A stretch of 64,000 bases of DNA from a virus. The stretch spans positions 1 through 64,000 of the IMG/VR virus record IMGVR_UViG_3300017971_000201, one strand, 5' to 3'. The position numbers and the translations under genes are program-made. The notes beneath the pieces are model-generated. The model ran no database searches. It had not been told where the DNA came from and saw only the letters and a program-made list of their open reading frames with translations. Below are positions 22,093 through 28,521 of the stretch, piece by piece. Within the stretch, counting starts at the first letter, position 1, and each line of letters opens with the position of its first letter.

Positions 22093-22656
22093 GTGAACGT
22101 CTCGCACAAGCATCGGTTCGTCTTCCTCGCGAACATGCGCACGGGCACGCGCTGCGTGTTCCACGCGCTTCGCCGCTACTTCGCTTGCATCGGCGGTAGC
22201 CACGATGCCAGGACGCTGACACACAAGATCGGCATCCCGGCCGGCTGCGAGCGCTACCTCGTGATCGCCACGGTGCGAAACCCGTTCAGCAGGATGGTCT
22301 CCTGCTGGAACTGGGTGCGCGAGGTTCCCGGCTGGCCGAGCGGGATCGACAAGTTCGTGCGAGCGAATCCGCACGACTTCGCCGGCTTCGTCGAGCGCGC
22401 GATGTCGACCGGCTTCGACTCCCAGTCGAGGCGCCTGGGCGAGATCGAGCCGGACCAGCTGATCCGCTACGAGCGGCTCCAGGCGAGCTTCAGCGAGCTG
22501 CCGTTCGTCACCGACGAGCAGCTCCACATCGTTCCGCAGAGCCCGATCACGGCCAACTGGCAGAGCTGGTACAGGCCGGAGATCGAGAAGATGGTGGCCG
22601 AGAAGTGGGCCGATGACTTCGATCGCTTCGGCTACCCGAAGGTCATTGGAAGGTGA
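22093..22656 (+). CDS. Sulfotransferase-like P-loop protein
   Basis: 187 residues from a GTG at 22093. FVFLANMRTGTRCVFHAL matches the 5'-phosphosulfate-binding loop of sulfotransferases, and VRNPFSRMVSCWNW matches their 3'-phosphate-binding segment. Such enzymes move sulfate from PAPS to sugars, lipids or proteins. A phage copy could modify host surface or virion glycans (inference). It stands in the tRNA array, and its stop codon lies inside tRNA-Ser(GCT), so the two must be separated by RNA processing. Confidence 0.65.
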   Translation: MNVSHKHRFVFLANMRTGTRCVFHALRRYFACIGGSHDARTLTHKIGIPAGCERYLVIATVRNPFSRMVSCWNWVREVPGWPSGIDKFVRANPHDFAGFVERAMSTGFDSQSRRLGEIEPDQLIRYERLQASFSELPFVTDEQLHIVPQSPITANWQSWYRPEIEKMVAEKWADDFDRFGYPKVIGR

Positions 22657-22734
22657 ACCGGACAAGCGAACCGGAGCGGCCTGCTAAGTCGTCTGTCCCC
22701 TTCGGGGGATGTGGTGCAAGTCCACCTCCTTCCG
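22648..22734 (+). tRNA. tRNA-Ser(GCT)
   Basis: Acceptor GGAAGGT/TCCTTCC; anticodon arm GCGGC-CTGCTAA-GTCGT; long variable arm CCCC TTCG GGGG. Its first nine bases are the end of the sulfotransferase-like gene. Confidence 0.8.
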
Positions 22735-22887
22735 TTCGAGCAAGCACTGCCCTCTGTGGCCCGGTGCTCGTCGCGTCGAGCTGTTCGCTAGATCGGTCGT
22801 TCCCGGATGGTGCTGCTACGGCAGCGAGATCGGATCAATGATAGTTCCTCGTGGCGTCAGGAAGATCAGCTAAGAGAGGAGGAGGCT

Positions 22888-23463
22888 ATGGGCCTTCTAG
22901 TGGACGACCCTTGCCTCGTCCTCAACAGATCCTGGCAGGTAGTGGGGTTTCTCCCGATCGGGACCTGCATCGCCACTGTCATGCGCGATATGGCCTCGAT
23001 CATGTGCCCGACGTCGTACTTCCTCATGGACCTGGACGAGTGGATCGACAGAGCTGAGACTGACAGGTTCATCAAGACAGCCAGCACTCCGATCCCGGCG
23101 CCCGAGGTGATCGTACTGAAGAAGTACGGCGAGAGGCCCCCGCGCAAGGTGAGCTTCAACCGCCCGAACCTCTACAGACGGGACGAGCACACCTGCCAGT
23201 ACTGTGGCGAGGAACTCCCGCCCAAGAACCTCACGATCGATCACGTGCTACCGAGATCGAAGGGAGGTCCCACGACCTGGGAGAACACGGTGGCAGCCTG
23301 CCGCTCGTGCAACCAGAGGAAGGCCGACAAGACCACTGACGAGGCGCGTATGAAGCCTCGGAAGAAGCCCGCCGCCCCACGCTGGACACCTGGAGTCAGG
23401 ATCCCGCGAGGCGAGGTCAGGGCTAGCTGGGAGCCATTCCTGGCGAAGGAGCGGGTCGCCTAG
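22888..23463 (+). CDS. HNH endonuclease
   Basis: 191 residues; GGAGGAGG six bases before the ATG at 22888. Classical HNH module at about residues 105-160: CQYCGEEL, then LTIDHVLPRSKGGPTTWEN, then ACRSCNQRKAD (two CxxC pairs plus DH and N residues). The N-terminal ~90 residues (LVLNRSWQVVGFLPI) are typical of the family of free-standing HNH enzymes found in bacteria and phages. Probably a homing nuclease that moves within tRNA arrays. Confidence 0.85.
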   Translation: MGLLVDDPCLVLNRSWQVVGFLPIGTCIATVMRDMASIMCPTSYFLMDLDEWIDRAETDRFIKTASTPIPAPEVIVLKKYGERPPRKVSFNRPNLYRRDEHTCQYCGEELPPKNLTIDHVLPRSKGGPTTWENTVAACRSCNQRKADKTTDEARMKPRKKPAAPRWTPGVRIPRGEVRASWEPFLAKERVA

Positions 23464-23481
23464 GAGGCCCGTCTCCGCCCC

Positions 23482-23565
23482 GGAGCCGAGAACCTGGGGT
23501 AGTCCTGGGGCTCGCTTGGAAAGCGATGCGTTCTTCGGATTGGAGTGCGACTCTCCCCGGCTCCG
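23482..23565 (+). tRNA. tRNA-Ser(GGA)
   Basis: Acceptor GGAGCCG/CGGCTCC; anticodon loop TTGGAAA on CTCGC/GCGAT; variable arm with TTCTTCGGA. Confidence 0.85.
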
Positions 23566-23585
23566 TGCTTGCTATGATCGGCGCT

Positions 23586-23783
23586 GTGAAAAGCAAGATC
23601 GAAGTAGGCGAAACGGTACTTAGAGCGACGCTTGGATCCAGCGGTGATCTAGTTGTCGTCTCGGGTATCGAATCAGACAACGGCGTGGTCACCCGCTACC
23701 TGGTTAAGCCTGTAGCTCAACCAGACAGCGAGCCTGAACTAGTTCCTGCTGATCTGATTCACAGCCTACGCAAACGCCCCTGA
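23586..23783 (+). CDS. Hypothetical protein, 65 aa
   Basis: Starts VKSKIEVGETVLRATLG; beta-rich composition. A TATGAT hexamer ends seven bases before the GTG, so it may be a leaderless message with its own promoter between tRNA genes. An ATG at 23574 is the alternative start. Confidence 0.5.
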   Translation: MKSKIEVGETVLRATLGSSGDLVVVSGIESDNGVVTRYLVKPVAQPDSEPELVPADLIHSLRKRP

Positions 23784-23892
23784 AGCAGAAGCAGTGCTGC
23801 GCCTGCCTCGTCGCTCTGGGTGGGCGCAGAGACGAGAATTGTCAGACGTCTTTATCGCACCATGTTCTGTGCTCAGGTAAAGCCCGGAACAA

Positions 23893-23963
23893 GCTCCTGT
23901 AGTTCAACAGCAGAATGCCTCTCTCGTAAGGAGGAGACGCGGGTGCAATTCCCGCCGGGAGCT
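23893..23963 (+). tRNA. tRNA-Thr(CGT)
   Basis: Acceptor GCTCCTG/CGGGAGC; anticodon arm CCTCT-CTCGTAA-GGAGG; T arm GCGGG/CCCGC. Confidence 0.85.
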
Positions 23964-23965
23964 TC

Positions 23966-24014
23966 AGCCTCAGATCCGTAAGCAGGAGAACCCGGTGCGA
24001 CTCCGGGCGGGAGT
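23966..24014 (+). pseudogene. 3' fragment of a tRNA-Thr(CGT)-like gene
   Basis: Contains a CCGTAA anticodon-loop-like segment in a CCT/AGG stem, a perfect T arm CCCGG-TGCGACT-CCGGG, and a 3' acceptor strand CGGGAGT with no 5' partner. It closely resembles the 3' half of the tRNA-Thr just upstream, so it looks like a partial duplicate. Confidence 0.5.
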
Positions 24015-24019
24015 ATCAA

Positions 24020-24091
24020 GCTCGCGTCGTCCAACAGATAGGATACGAGCCTCCGAAGCTCGAGATCTGGGTGCGACTCCCAGCGCGGGTA
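24020..24091 (+). tRNA. tRNA-Arg(CCG)
   Basis: Acceptor GCTCGCG/CGCGGGT; anticodon arm CGAGC-CTCCGAA-GCTCG; T arm CTGGG/CCCAG. Confidence 0.87.
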
Positions 24092-24166
24092 TACAGGATG
24101 GACCCAGCTCCGGCTGGGGTAAATAGCGGCTGGCTGCACACCATCCTCATCAGTCAGTCGCGCCAA

Positions 24167-24240
24167 CAGGGCGTGGCGCAGTCTAGCAGCGCGTTGGTCT
24201 GGGGGACCAAAGGTCGTGGGTGCGAATCCCACCGCCCTGA
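24167..24240 (+). tRNA. tRNA-Pro(GGG)
   Basis: Acceptor CAGGGCG/CGCCCTG; anticodon arm TTGGT-CTGGGGG-ACCAA; T arm GTGGG/CCCAC. Confidence 0.9.
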
Positions 24241-24267
24241 TCAGGAACGGGCAGACCCGTTCCGCTT

Positions 24268-24338
24268 GCCCTGATAGCTTAGTAGCAGAGCACTCGCTTG
24301 GTACGCGAGAGATCCCGGTGCGACTCCGGGTCAGGGCT
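24268..24338 (+). tRNA. tRNA-Thr(GGT)
   Basis: Acceptor GCCCTGA/TCAGGGC; anticodon arm CTCGC-TTGGTAC-GCGAG; T arm CCCGG/CCGGG. A GGAACGGG/CCCGTTCC hairpin precedes it. Confidence 0.9.
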
Positions 24339-24343
24339 TAGAC

Positions 24344-24631
24344 ATGGCGAAGCTACGACGAGAGAAGCTGCCGGACGGAACCGACGCCGGCCTGCTGTCG
24401 TTCCAGTGTCCAGGCTGTGGCGCGCGCCACGCCTTCCGCATCATGTTCGACCCGGACCTGCCCGAAGAGCAGGTATGGTCGTGGAACGGCGACATGGACG
24501 GGCCGACGTTCGACCCAGCGCTGAAGGCCCCAGGCTGCCACCTCCGGTGCGTCGAGGGCAAGCTGCACTTCTTCGTCGACTCGGGGCACAAGCTCGCCGG
24601 CCGGCTCGTGGACCTGCCCGACGAGCTGTGA
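24344..24631 (+). CDS. DUF6527-like small zinc-binding protein
   Basis: 95 residues starting five bases after tRNA-Thr(GGT). FQCPGCGARHAFRI, WSWNGDMDGPTFDPAL, GCHLRC and HFFVDSGHKLAGRLVDLP follow the pattern of the DUF6527 family: CxxC, a W-NGD-PTF core and conserved histidines. These short proteins are common in phages; function unknown. Confidence 0.65.
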   Translation: MAKLRREKLPDGTDAGLLSFQCPGCGARHAFRIMFDPDLPEEQVWSWNGDMDGPTFDPALKAPGCHLRCVEGKLHFFVDSGHKLAGRLVDLPDEL

Positions 24632-24632
24632 C

Positions 24633-24818
24633 GTGGCCGATTGCGATCACGAGTGGGAGGAGATCCACCACTACGGCGAGGATCTCGAGGGCCGGCTGAT
24701 CCACTACTGCCCGACCGGCTTCAAGTGGTGCAGGCTCTGCCGCAGGGTCGAAGACGAAGACAACCCCCAGTGCCATCTCTGGGGCGAACCAGATCCGATA
24801 CAACCCGCAGACACGTAG
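24633..24818 (+). CDS. Small cysteine/histidine-rich protein, 61 aa
   Basis: GTG start one base after the previous stop. Residues CDHEWEEIHHYG, YCPTGFKWCRLC and CHLWGEPD suggest zinc binding. The last five codons and the stop lie inside tRNA-Met(CAT) at 24804. Confidence 0.55.
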   Translation: MADCDHEWEEIHHYGEDLEGRLIHYCPTGFKWCRLCRRVEDEDNPQCHLWGEPDPIQPADT

Positions 24819-24872
24819 AGTGGGCTCGCTCTCATAAGGCGATGCAAGACGGTGCAAGCCCGTCCTGCGGGA
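24804..24872 (+). tRNA. tRNA-Met(CAT), elongator or Ile2-like
   Basis: Acceptor CCCGCAG/CTGCGGG; anticodon arm TCGCT-CTCATAA-GGCGA (no run of three G-C pairs, so not an initiator); T arm GACGG/CCGTC; very short D arm. It overlaps the 3' end of the preceding gene. A CAT anticodon could also be modified to read AUA. Confidence 0.75.
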
Positions 24873-24944
24873 TCATGGAACGTGAACCGGACAAGCGTGC
24901 CGGGCCGGTCTCGCGCTACGATCCCGTCAATTACGGGGTGCATC

Positions 24945-25559
24945 ATGCCGGGCAAACGGCGACCGGACCTGAGAGAACGGGCCATCAACCTGCGGTGCAA
25001 GCAGAAGCTCGGCAGGAACGAGATTGCGCGTTGCCTTGGAGGGCTGGTGAGCCCTGTAACTGTTGGCCGGTGGTTGCGGAACCACCCGCTCCGTAAGAAC
25101 GAGGAGCGGCGGGTTCGCGAGACTGCCATCAAGAAAAGGCGCCCACGGCAACCGAAGCAGCCGAGAGTTCACTGCGAGGTCTGCGGAAAGAAGTGCAGTC
25201 GCGGGGCGAAGCGTTTTTGCTCTGATTGCGCGGTCGGACGAGTACGAAGTCCCAGACGAGAACCGACACAGCGTTACCTCGTCGAAGACAGGCTGGTCAA
25301 CTCGACGCGCCTCAAGACAAGACTCATCGAGGAGGGTTATCTAGAGGATCGTTGCGGCAAGTGCGGTTCGTTGCCGGAGTGGAACGGTGAGCCGCTCAAC
25401 CTCCAGCTGGATCACATCGACGGAAACCGTAGGAACAATCTTCTCAGCAACCTTCGGATTGTTTGTCCCAATTGCCACTCGCAGACGCCGACCTACGCTG
25501 CCAGGAATCGCAGGAATCCGAAGAGGTCGAGAAGGAAGCCGCGTTACGCGCACGAATGA
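24945..25559 (+). CDS. HNH endonuclease with N-terminal helix-turn-helix
   Basis: 204 residues. N-terminus (LRERAINLRCKQKLGRNEIA, then VTVGRWLRNH) looks like a helix-turn-helix. The centre has CEVCGKKC and CGKCGSLP cysteine pairs. The C-terminal HNH is LNLQLDHIDGNRRNN, NLRIVCPNCHSQ, then a basic tail. GC content is lower than average. Probably a homing nuclease of the array; the start has no strong ribosome site. Confidence 0.8.
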   Translation: MPGKRRPDLRERAINLRCKQKLGRNEIARCLGGLVSPVTVGRWLRNHPLRKNEERRVRETAIKKRRPRQPKQPRVHCEVCGKKCSRGAKRFCSDCAVGRVRSPRREPTQRYLVEDRLVNSTRLKTRLIEEGYLEDRCGKCGSLPEWNGEPLNLQLDHIDGNRRNNLLSNLRIVCPNCHSQTPTYAARNRRNPKRSRRKPRYAHE

Positions 25560-25563
25560 AATT

Positions 25564-25653
25564 GGAGAGCGTCCGGCTAGACGAGGAGCACGTCTCGAAA
25601 ACGTGTAGGGCGTACGTAAGTGCGTCTTCAGGGTGCGAGTCCCTGGCTCTCCG
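25564..25653 (+). tRNA. tRNA-Ser(CGA)
   Basis: Acceptor GGAGAGC/GCTCTCC; anticodon arm CACGT-CTCGAAA-ACGTG; long variable arm; T arm CAGGG/CCCTG. Starts five bases after the HNH stop. Confidence 0.9.
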
Positions 25654-25655
25654 TA

Positions 25656-25715
25656 GGAGCGGGAAGACGAAAACCGTGCGTCCTTCGGGTTGGGGTGCAA
25701 CTCCTCCGCGTTCCG
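25656..25715 (+). pseudogene. D-arm-less serine-tRNA-like remnant
   Basis: Acceptor GGAGCGG/GCGTTCC (six pairs), a GACGAAAACCG anticodon-like segment, variable arm TCCTTCGGG and a T arm, but no D arm (only 60 bases). The 3' part resembles tRNA-Ser(TGA) at 26501. Confidence 0.5.
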
Positions 25716-25718
25716 TCA

Positions 25719-25791
25719 CAGGGTGTAGCTTAGGAGCAAAAGCGCCGCGTTCGGGACGCGGAGAGCGTGGGTGCGAGTCCCACCACCCTGA
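25719..25791 (+). tRNA. tRNA-Pro(CGG)
   Basis: Acceptor CAGGGTG/CACCCTG; anticodon arm CCGCG-TTCGGGA-CGCGG; T arm GTGGG/CCCAC. Confidence 0.9.
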
Positions 25792-25815
25792 TCAACCATG
25801 AGGTAGAACATCTGC

Positions 25816-26262
25816 ATGAACGAACCCGAATGGTGCGCTCTCTGCGCGGACGCTCCGGCCGTCGGCCGGCTCTTTCCAGTGGTCTACCTCACGCAGGATG
25901 AGGTGAAGTCGGAGCGCCCGCTGCCGAGACACGAGACTCGCTGCTGCGCGCGGTGCGGGAACCAGGCGTCCGACAGCTTCGTTGACGAGAACTTCGAGAC
26001 CGGCCGGATGGCTGTACTCCAGTTCGAGCACGACGACTTCGCGAAGGTCTCCGAGAAGCGGATCCTCGAGCTGGTCGGTCAGCTCGAGAACGCGCAGTGC
26101 TCGCTGTGCGGTAAGAAGATGGAGAACGACCCGGATGCCATGCCGGCGCGTCCGCTGGCCGAGAAGCTGCTCCGGGAGCATCCGAACATGAAGTACGTGA
26201 CAGCAGTGTGCGCCGACTGCGCGCCGAGCTGCCCGTGCTGCGACGAAGAAGAGAACAACTAG
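25816..26262 (+). CDS. Multi-cysteine zinc-binding protein, 148 aa
   Basis: Begins MNEPEWCALCADAPAVG. Four cysteine pairs are visible: CALC, CCARCG, CSLCGKK and CADCAPSCPCC, enough for two zinc sites. Acidic C-terminus. The same SCPCC/LCPCC-type ending occurs in the gene at 29707. The final base of the stop codon is the first base of tRNA-Ala(CGC). Function unknown. Confidence 0.65.
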   Translation: MNEPEWCALCADAPAVGRLFPVVYLTQDEVKSERPLPRHETRCCARCGNQASDSFVDENFETGRMAVLQFEHDDFAKVSEKRILELVGQLENAQCSLCGKKMENDPDAMPARPLAEKLLREHPNMKYVTAVCADCAPSCPCCDEEENN

Positions 26263-26333
26263 GGGCAGTAGCTCAATAGGAGAGCGCCTCGTTCGCAACG
26301 AGGAGGTTGTCGGTGCGACTCCGATCTGCTCCA
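26262..26333 (+). tRNA. tRNA-Ala(CGC)
   Basis: Acceptor GGGGCAG/CTGCTCC; anticodon arm CCTCG-TTCGCAA-CGAGG; T loop TGCGACT. Shares one base with the preceding stop codon. Confidence 0.9.
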
Positions 26334-26334
26334 T

Positions 26335-26422
26335 GAAGGCGTGACGAATCAGCGTCGTGGCTCGCGAGTGCGTTACGGAACTTGGGATCGTCGGGCTCCG
26401 GGTGCAACTCCCGGCGTCTTCA
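26335..26422 (+). other. tRNA-like gene of unclear identity
   Basis: Acceptor GAAGGCG/CGTCTTC, D stem GACG/CGTC and T arm CCGGG-TGCAACT-CCCGG are good, but the 40 bases between D and T arms do not fold into a standard anticodon arm; a CTTGGGA segment would give TGG (Pro) without a proper stem. 88 bases long. Confidence 0.5.
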
Positions 26423-26426
26423 TCAA

Positions 26427-26499
26427 GGGGCCTTAGCTCAGTTAGGAGAGCGCCGATCTGGCAGGTCGGAGGTCACGAGTGCGAATCTCGTAGGCTCCA
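26427..26499 (+). tRNA. tRNA-Ala(GGC)
   Basis: Acceptor GGGGCCT/AGGCTCC; anticodon arm CCGAT-CTGGCAG-GTCGG; T loop TGCGAAT. Confidence 0.9.
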
Positions 26500-26500
26500 T

Positions 26501-26583
26501 GGAAGGTGATCTCGGCCAGCTGCCGAGCGCGGTTTTGAAAACCGATGGAGCTTCGGCTTGGGGTGCAACTCCTCCGCCTTCCG
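26501..26583 (+). tRNA. tRNA-Ser(TGA)
   Basis: Acceptor GGAAGGT/GCCTTCC; D stem CTCGG/CCGAG; anticodon loop TTTGAAA on CGGT/ACCG; variable arm with GCTTCGGC. Confidence 0.87.
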
Positions 26584-26584
26584 T

Positions 26585-26666
26585 GGGCTTCTACCGGAGA
26601 CCCAGTTCATGAGCGTGGTGGCCGGGCTCGCTAGCAGGGCGGGGTTCGATTCCCTCTGGAGGCTCC
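26585..26666 (+). pseudogene. Degenerate tRNA-like sequence
   Basis: GGGCTTC/GAGGCTC can pair as an acceptor and GGGG-TTCGATT-CCCT forms a T arm, but two extra bases separate T arm and acceptor and no acceptable anticodon arm is found. Confidence 0.4.
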
Positions 26667-26670
26667 CAAA

Positions 26671-26744
26671 GGGCGCGTAGCTCAGTTAGTCAGAGTGCCT
26701 CGGTGACATCGAGGAAGTCCTGGGTGCGAATCCCAGCGTGCCCA
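26671..26744 (+). tRNA. tRNA-Val(GAC)
   Basis: Acceptor GGGCGCG/CGTGCCC; anticodon arm CCTCG-GTGACAT-CGAGG; T arm CTGGG/CCCAG. Confidence 0.88.
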
Positions 26745-26832
26745 TCGCAACTCGCGCGAGCGAGTCTGTGATGGTGGAGTGCGTCCGGTCTTCCGGTCGC
26801 CCCCGGCCGAGCCCCTCCCGGCTCGGCCACCT
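26745..26832 (+). other. Spacer with strong hairpins
   Basis: Contains CTCGCGCGAGCGAG and a GGCCGAGC/GCTCGGCC stem of eight pairs with a seven-base loop (26801-26823), without a U-tract. Possible RNA-processing or protective structure before tRNA-Glu. Confidence 0.35.
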
Positions 26833-26903
26833 GGCCCCACGGTCTAGTAGCAAGATGCGAGTCTTTCACGCTCGAGAGGAGGGTGCGATTCCCTCTGGGG
26901 TCA
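26833..26903 (+). tRNA. tRNA-Glu(TTC)
   Basis: Acceptor GGCCCCA/TGGGGTC; anticodon arm CGAGT-CTTTCAC-GCTCG; T arm GAGGG/CCCTC. Confidence 0.9.
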
Positions 26904-26964
26904 TCGGCGATCCGCGCGACCGGCGGATGTAAGCGAGGCCACGCGCGGCCCCGCCCCAGCTCAC

Positions 26965-27035
26965 GCGGACGTACGTCAACAGCAGACTGTCGGGCTTCCA
27001 ACCCGTCGATGCCGGTGCAAATCCGGTCGTCCGCT
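26965..27035 (+). tRNA. tRNA-Gly(TCC)
   Basis: Acceptor GCGGACG/CGTCCGC; anticodon arm TCGGG-CTTCCAA-CCCGT; T arm GCCGG/CCGGT. Confidence 0.9.
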
Positions 27036-27039
27036 TCCT

Positions 27040-27106
27040 GCCCCCGGCAGAGAGGCAGCCGGCTCTTCTAAAGCTGGCCTTCCCGGTGCGACTCCGGGCG
27101 GGGGTA
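27040..27106 (+). tRNA. tRNA-Arg(TCT)
   Basis: Acceptor GCCCCCG/CGGGGGT; anticodon loop CTTCTAA on a CGGCT/AGCTG stem; shortened D arm (67 bases in all); T arm CCCGG/CCGGG. Confidence 0.83.
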
Positions 27107-27110
27107 CCAC

Positions 27111-27182
27111 GGGTCTGTGGTGTAACAGGAGCACACTCGGCTTTTACCCGAGGCGGTCAGGGTGCGAATCCCTGCGGACCCA
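27111..27182 (+). tRNA. tRNA-Lys(TTT)
   Basis: Acceptor GGGTCTG/CGGACCC; anticodon arm CTCGG-CTTTTAC-CCGAG; T arm CAGGG/CCCTG. Confidence 0.9.
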
Positions 27183-27314
27183 TGAAACTTCCTTGCGGTT
27201 GTCGGCCGCAGGGTATAACCAAGACAGCGAGTGAAGGAGTCGTGCCGGTCCGAAGCCGATCCGTTTTCCCCACTTTCCCCCTTTAGGAAAAGCAACTGGC
27301 CGGCGCGCTCCGCT

Positions 27315-27326
27315 CTTTGACAACTC
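27315..27326 (+). promoter_or_regulatory. TTTGACAACTCG element before tmRNA
   Basis: TTTGACAACTCG, 15 bases before the tmRNA 5' end. The identical 12-mer occurs just before tRNA-Phe (near 19289). TTGACA is a good -35, but no convincing -10 follows at 17 bases, so it may instead be a processing or antitermination signal. Confidence 0.4.
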
Positions 27327-27340
27327 GGGCACGAACACAC

Positions 27341-27689
27341 GGGGCTGACATGGCATCGACCGGGTCAGTGAATCTCGTGCTGCGTGTAGAGGTCCCCGGT
27401 TGGCCTCTCTAAACAACCGGGAAACTGAACAATTGCCAACGCACCTGTTCGCCTGGCAGCCTAAAAAGGCCGCCCCCAGCTGGATCCCCCGCCCATGGGG
27501 TGAAAGATCTGGGCCATAAGATGGGCTGGTCCCGCGCTGGAGTCTCAGCGGCAACGGACGAGAAACTACTGCGACGCCCCACGACCAGCATCCTGCTCTC
27601 GGTCTGGTCGCGGGTAAGCTCGAGAGCTACGCACGTAGACGCACGAAGGGATCGACTACGGGACCGGGGTTCGATTCCCCGCAGCTCCA
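27341..27689 (+). ncRNA. ssrA: tmRNA (transfer-messenger RNA)
   Basis: 349 bases. The 5' GGGGCTG pairs with 3' CAGCTCC; the 3' end has a T arm CGGGG-TTCGATT-CCCCG. The 5' GGGGCTGACATGGCATCGAC and the 3' domain are typical of one-piece tmRNA. The tag frame at 27435-27464 reads ANAPVRLAA then TAA, ending in the LAA degron seen by ClpXP; it is only nine codons. It rescues stalled ribosomes and tags nascent chains. No CCA is encoded. Confidence 0.9.
27666..27689 (+). repeat. Direct repeat, left copy (tmRNA 3' end)
   Basis: 24-base tmRNA 3' end; 22 of 24 bases recur at 28352-28375 after the nuclease gene. The pair brackets the insertion. Confidence 0.65.
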
Positions 27690-27699
27690 GGTATCTCCA

Positions 27700-27728
27700 T
27701 TGAGCATCTCTCCTCCGCTCCATACAAT
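27700..27728 (+). promoter_or_regulatory. Promoter of the Vsr-like nuclease gene
   Basis: TTGAGC, 17-base spacer, TACAAT; followed by GGAGG and the ATG at 27747. The best sigma-70-type promoter in the window. Confidence 0.6.
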
Positions 27729-27746
27729 CGGATCGGAGGTGCCGAG

Positions 27747-28352
27747 ATGCCCACAATGGAGACGATCGAGTGCGCCAGCTGCGGCCAGTCGGTTGAGAAG
27801 CCGCTCGGCGAGGTCACTCGATCGAAGAAGCTCGGCAGACCGATGTTCTGCGGTCTGTCGTGCTCGGCAACGCACAGGAACGCGACCAGAAAGGCGCGCG
27901 AGTTCGAGATGACCTGCGAGTGCGGTGAGGTGTTCACCACCACGACGCGCAACAAGGCCAAGCGTCACTGTTCGCGCTCATGTGCGAGCAGATTCTCGAT
28001 GACCAGAAGACGCCGGTCAGCGCAGCGCGCGGCCGGCAAGAAGCACAAGCAGAACCTCGACACAGCCAAGGCTATGAGGTCGCGAGAGGCTTGGAAGTAC
28101 TCGCTGCTGCGAGAAGAGTTGGGAGACCGGCCACATGAGTTCGAGTTCGAGCTTGGCGGTCGCATTTTCGACCTAGCCCTTCTCGACACCAAGATGCTGG
28201 TCGAGTTCGACGGTCCTAGTCATCGTGAAGGCCGACAACGGATGGAAGACGGAGCGAAAGACAAGCTCGCCGCCAAACTAGGATGGCGAGTCGTTCGACG
28301 GGAGGTGAAGCGGGCGACCGTGATCCACCCCTCGACGATCGAGGACTTGTAG
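27747..28352 (+). CDS. Vsr/DUF559-like endonuclease with zinc fingers
   Basis: 201 residues. N-terminal cysteine pairs (CASCGQSV, FCGLSCSATH, CECGEVF, HCSRSCASRF) suggest zinc fingers for DNA recognition. The C-terminal half matches the Vsr-like nuclease fold: IFDLALLDTKMLVEFDGPSH and GWRVVRREV, with D..L.......E.DG catalytic residues. Enzymes of this type act as homing endonucleases in phages. GGAGG lies upstream of the ATG; the stop codon touches the second tmRNA-end repeat. Confidence 0.75.
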   Translation: MPTMETIECASCGQSVEKPLGEVTRSKKLGRPMFCGLSCSATHRNATRKAREFEMTCECGEVFTTTTRNKAKRHCSRSCASRFSMTRRRRSAQRAAGKKHKQNLDTAKAMRSREAWKYSLLREELGDRPHEFEFELGGRIFDLALLDTKMLVEFDGPSHREGRQRMEDGAKDKLAAKLGWRVVRREVKRATVIHPSTIEDL

Positions 28353-28375
28353 GGGTTCGATTCCCGCCAGCTCCA
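28352..28375 (+). repeat. Direct repeat, right copy (tmRNA 3' end-like)
   Basis: GGGGTTCGATTCCCG then CCAGCTCCA; it still could pair with the tmRNA 5' strand GGGGCTG. Its T stem is slightly broken, so this is likely the displaced copy. Confidence 0.6.
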
Positions 28376-28379
28376 TCGA

Positions 28380-28453
28380 CGCGCGGTGGGCTAATCCGGT
28401 ACGCCGCCGGGCTCATAACCCGGAGACTGGGGGTTCGAATCCCTCCCGCGCTA
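28380..28453 (+). tRNA. tRNA-fMet(CAT), second initiator
   Basis: CGCGCGG/CCGCGCT with a C-T first mismatch; anticodon arm CCGGG-CTCATAA-CCCGG with three G-C pairs; T arm GGGGG-TTCGAAT-CCCTC. Confidence 0.82.
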
Positions 28454-28487
28454 TCCCCTCTCGTCGATCACGATGTCGGCCGGCGGC

Positions 28488-28517
28488 CGAATGAACTGAC
28501 GGGAGTACATCAGTGAG
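28488..28517 (+). ncRNA. Partial copy of the repeated RNA element
   Basis: CCGAATG, an ACTGA/TCAGT hairpin and GGGAGTACATCAG match the 5' half of the elements at 19848, 21846 and 28642; the 3' half is not found. Confidence 0.35.
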
Positions 28518-28521
28518 CGCA

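Larger units (their letters stand above)
27690..28375 (+). mobile_element. Putative mobile nuclease cassette at the tmRNA 3' end
   Basis: A single nuclease gene with its own promoter (TTGAGC, 17 bases, TACAAT) sits between two copies of the tmRNA 3' end. Integrative elements often use ssrA ends as attachment sites; here a nuclease rather than an integrase is carried, as in homing-type insertion that restores the target 3' end. Confidence 0.5.
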
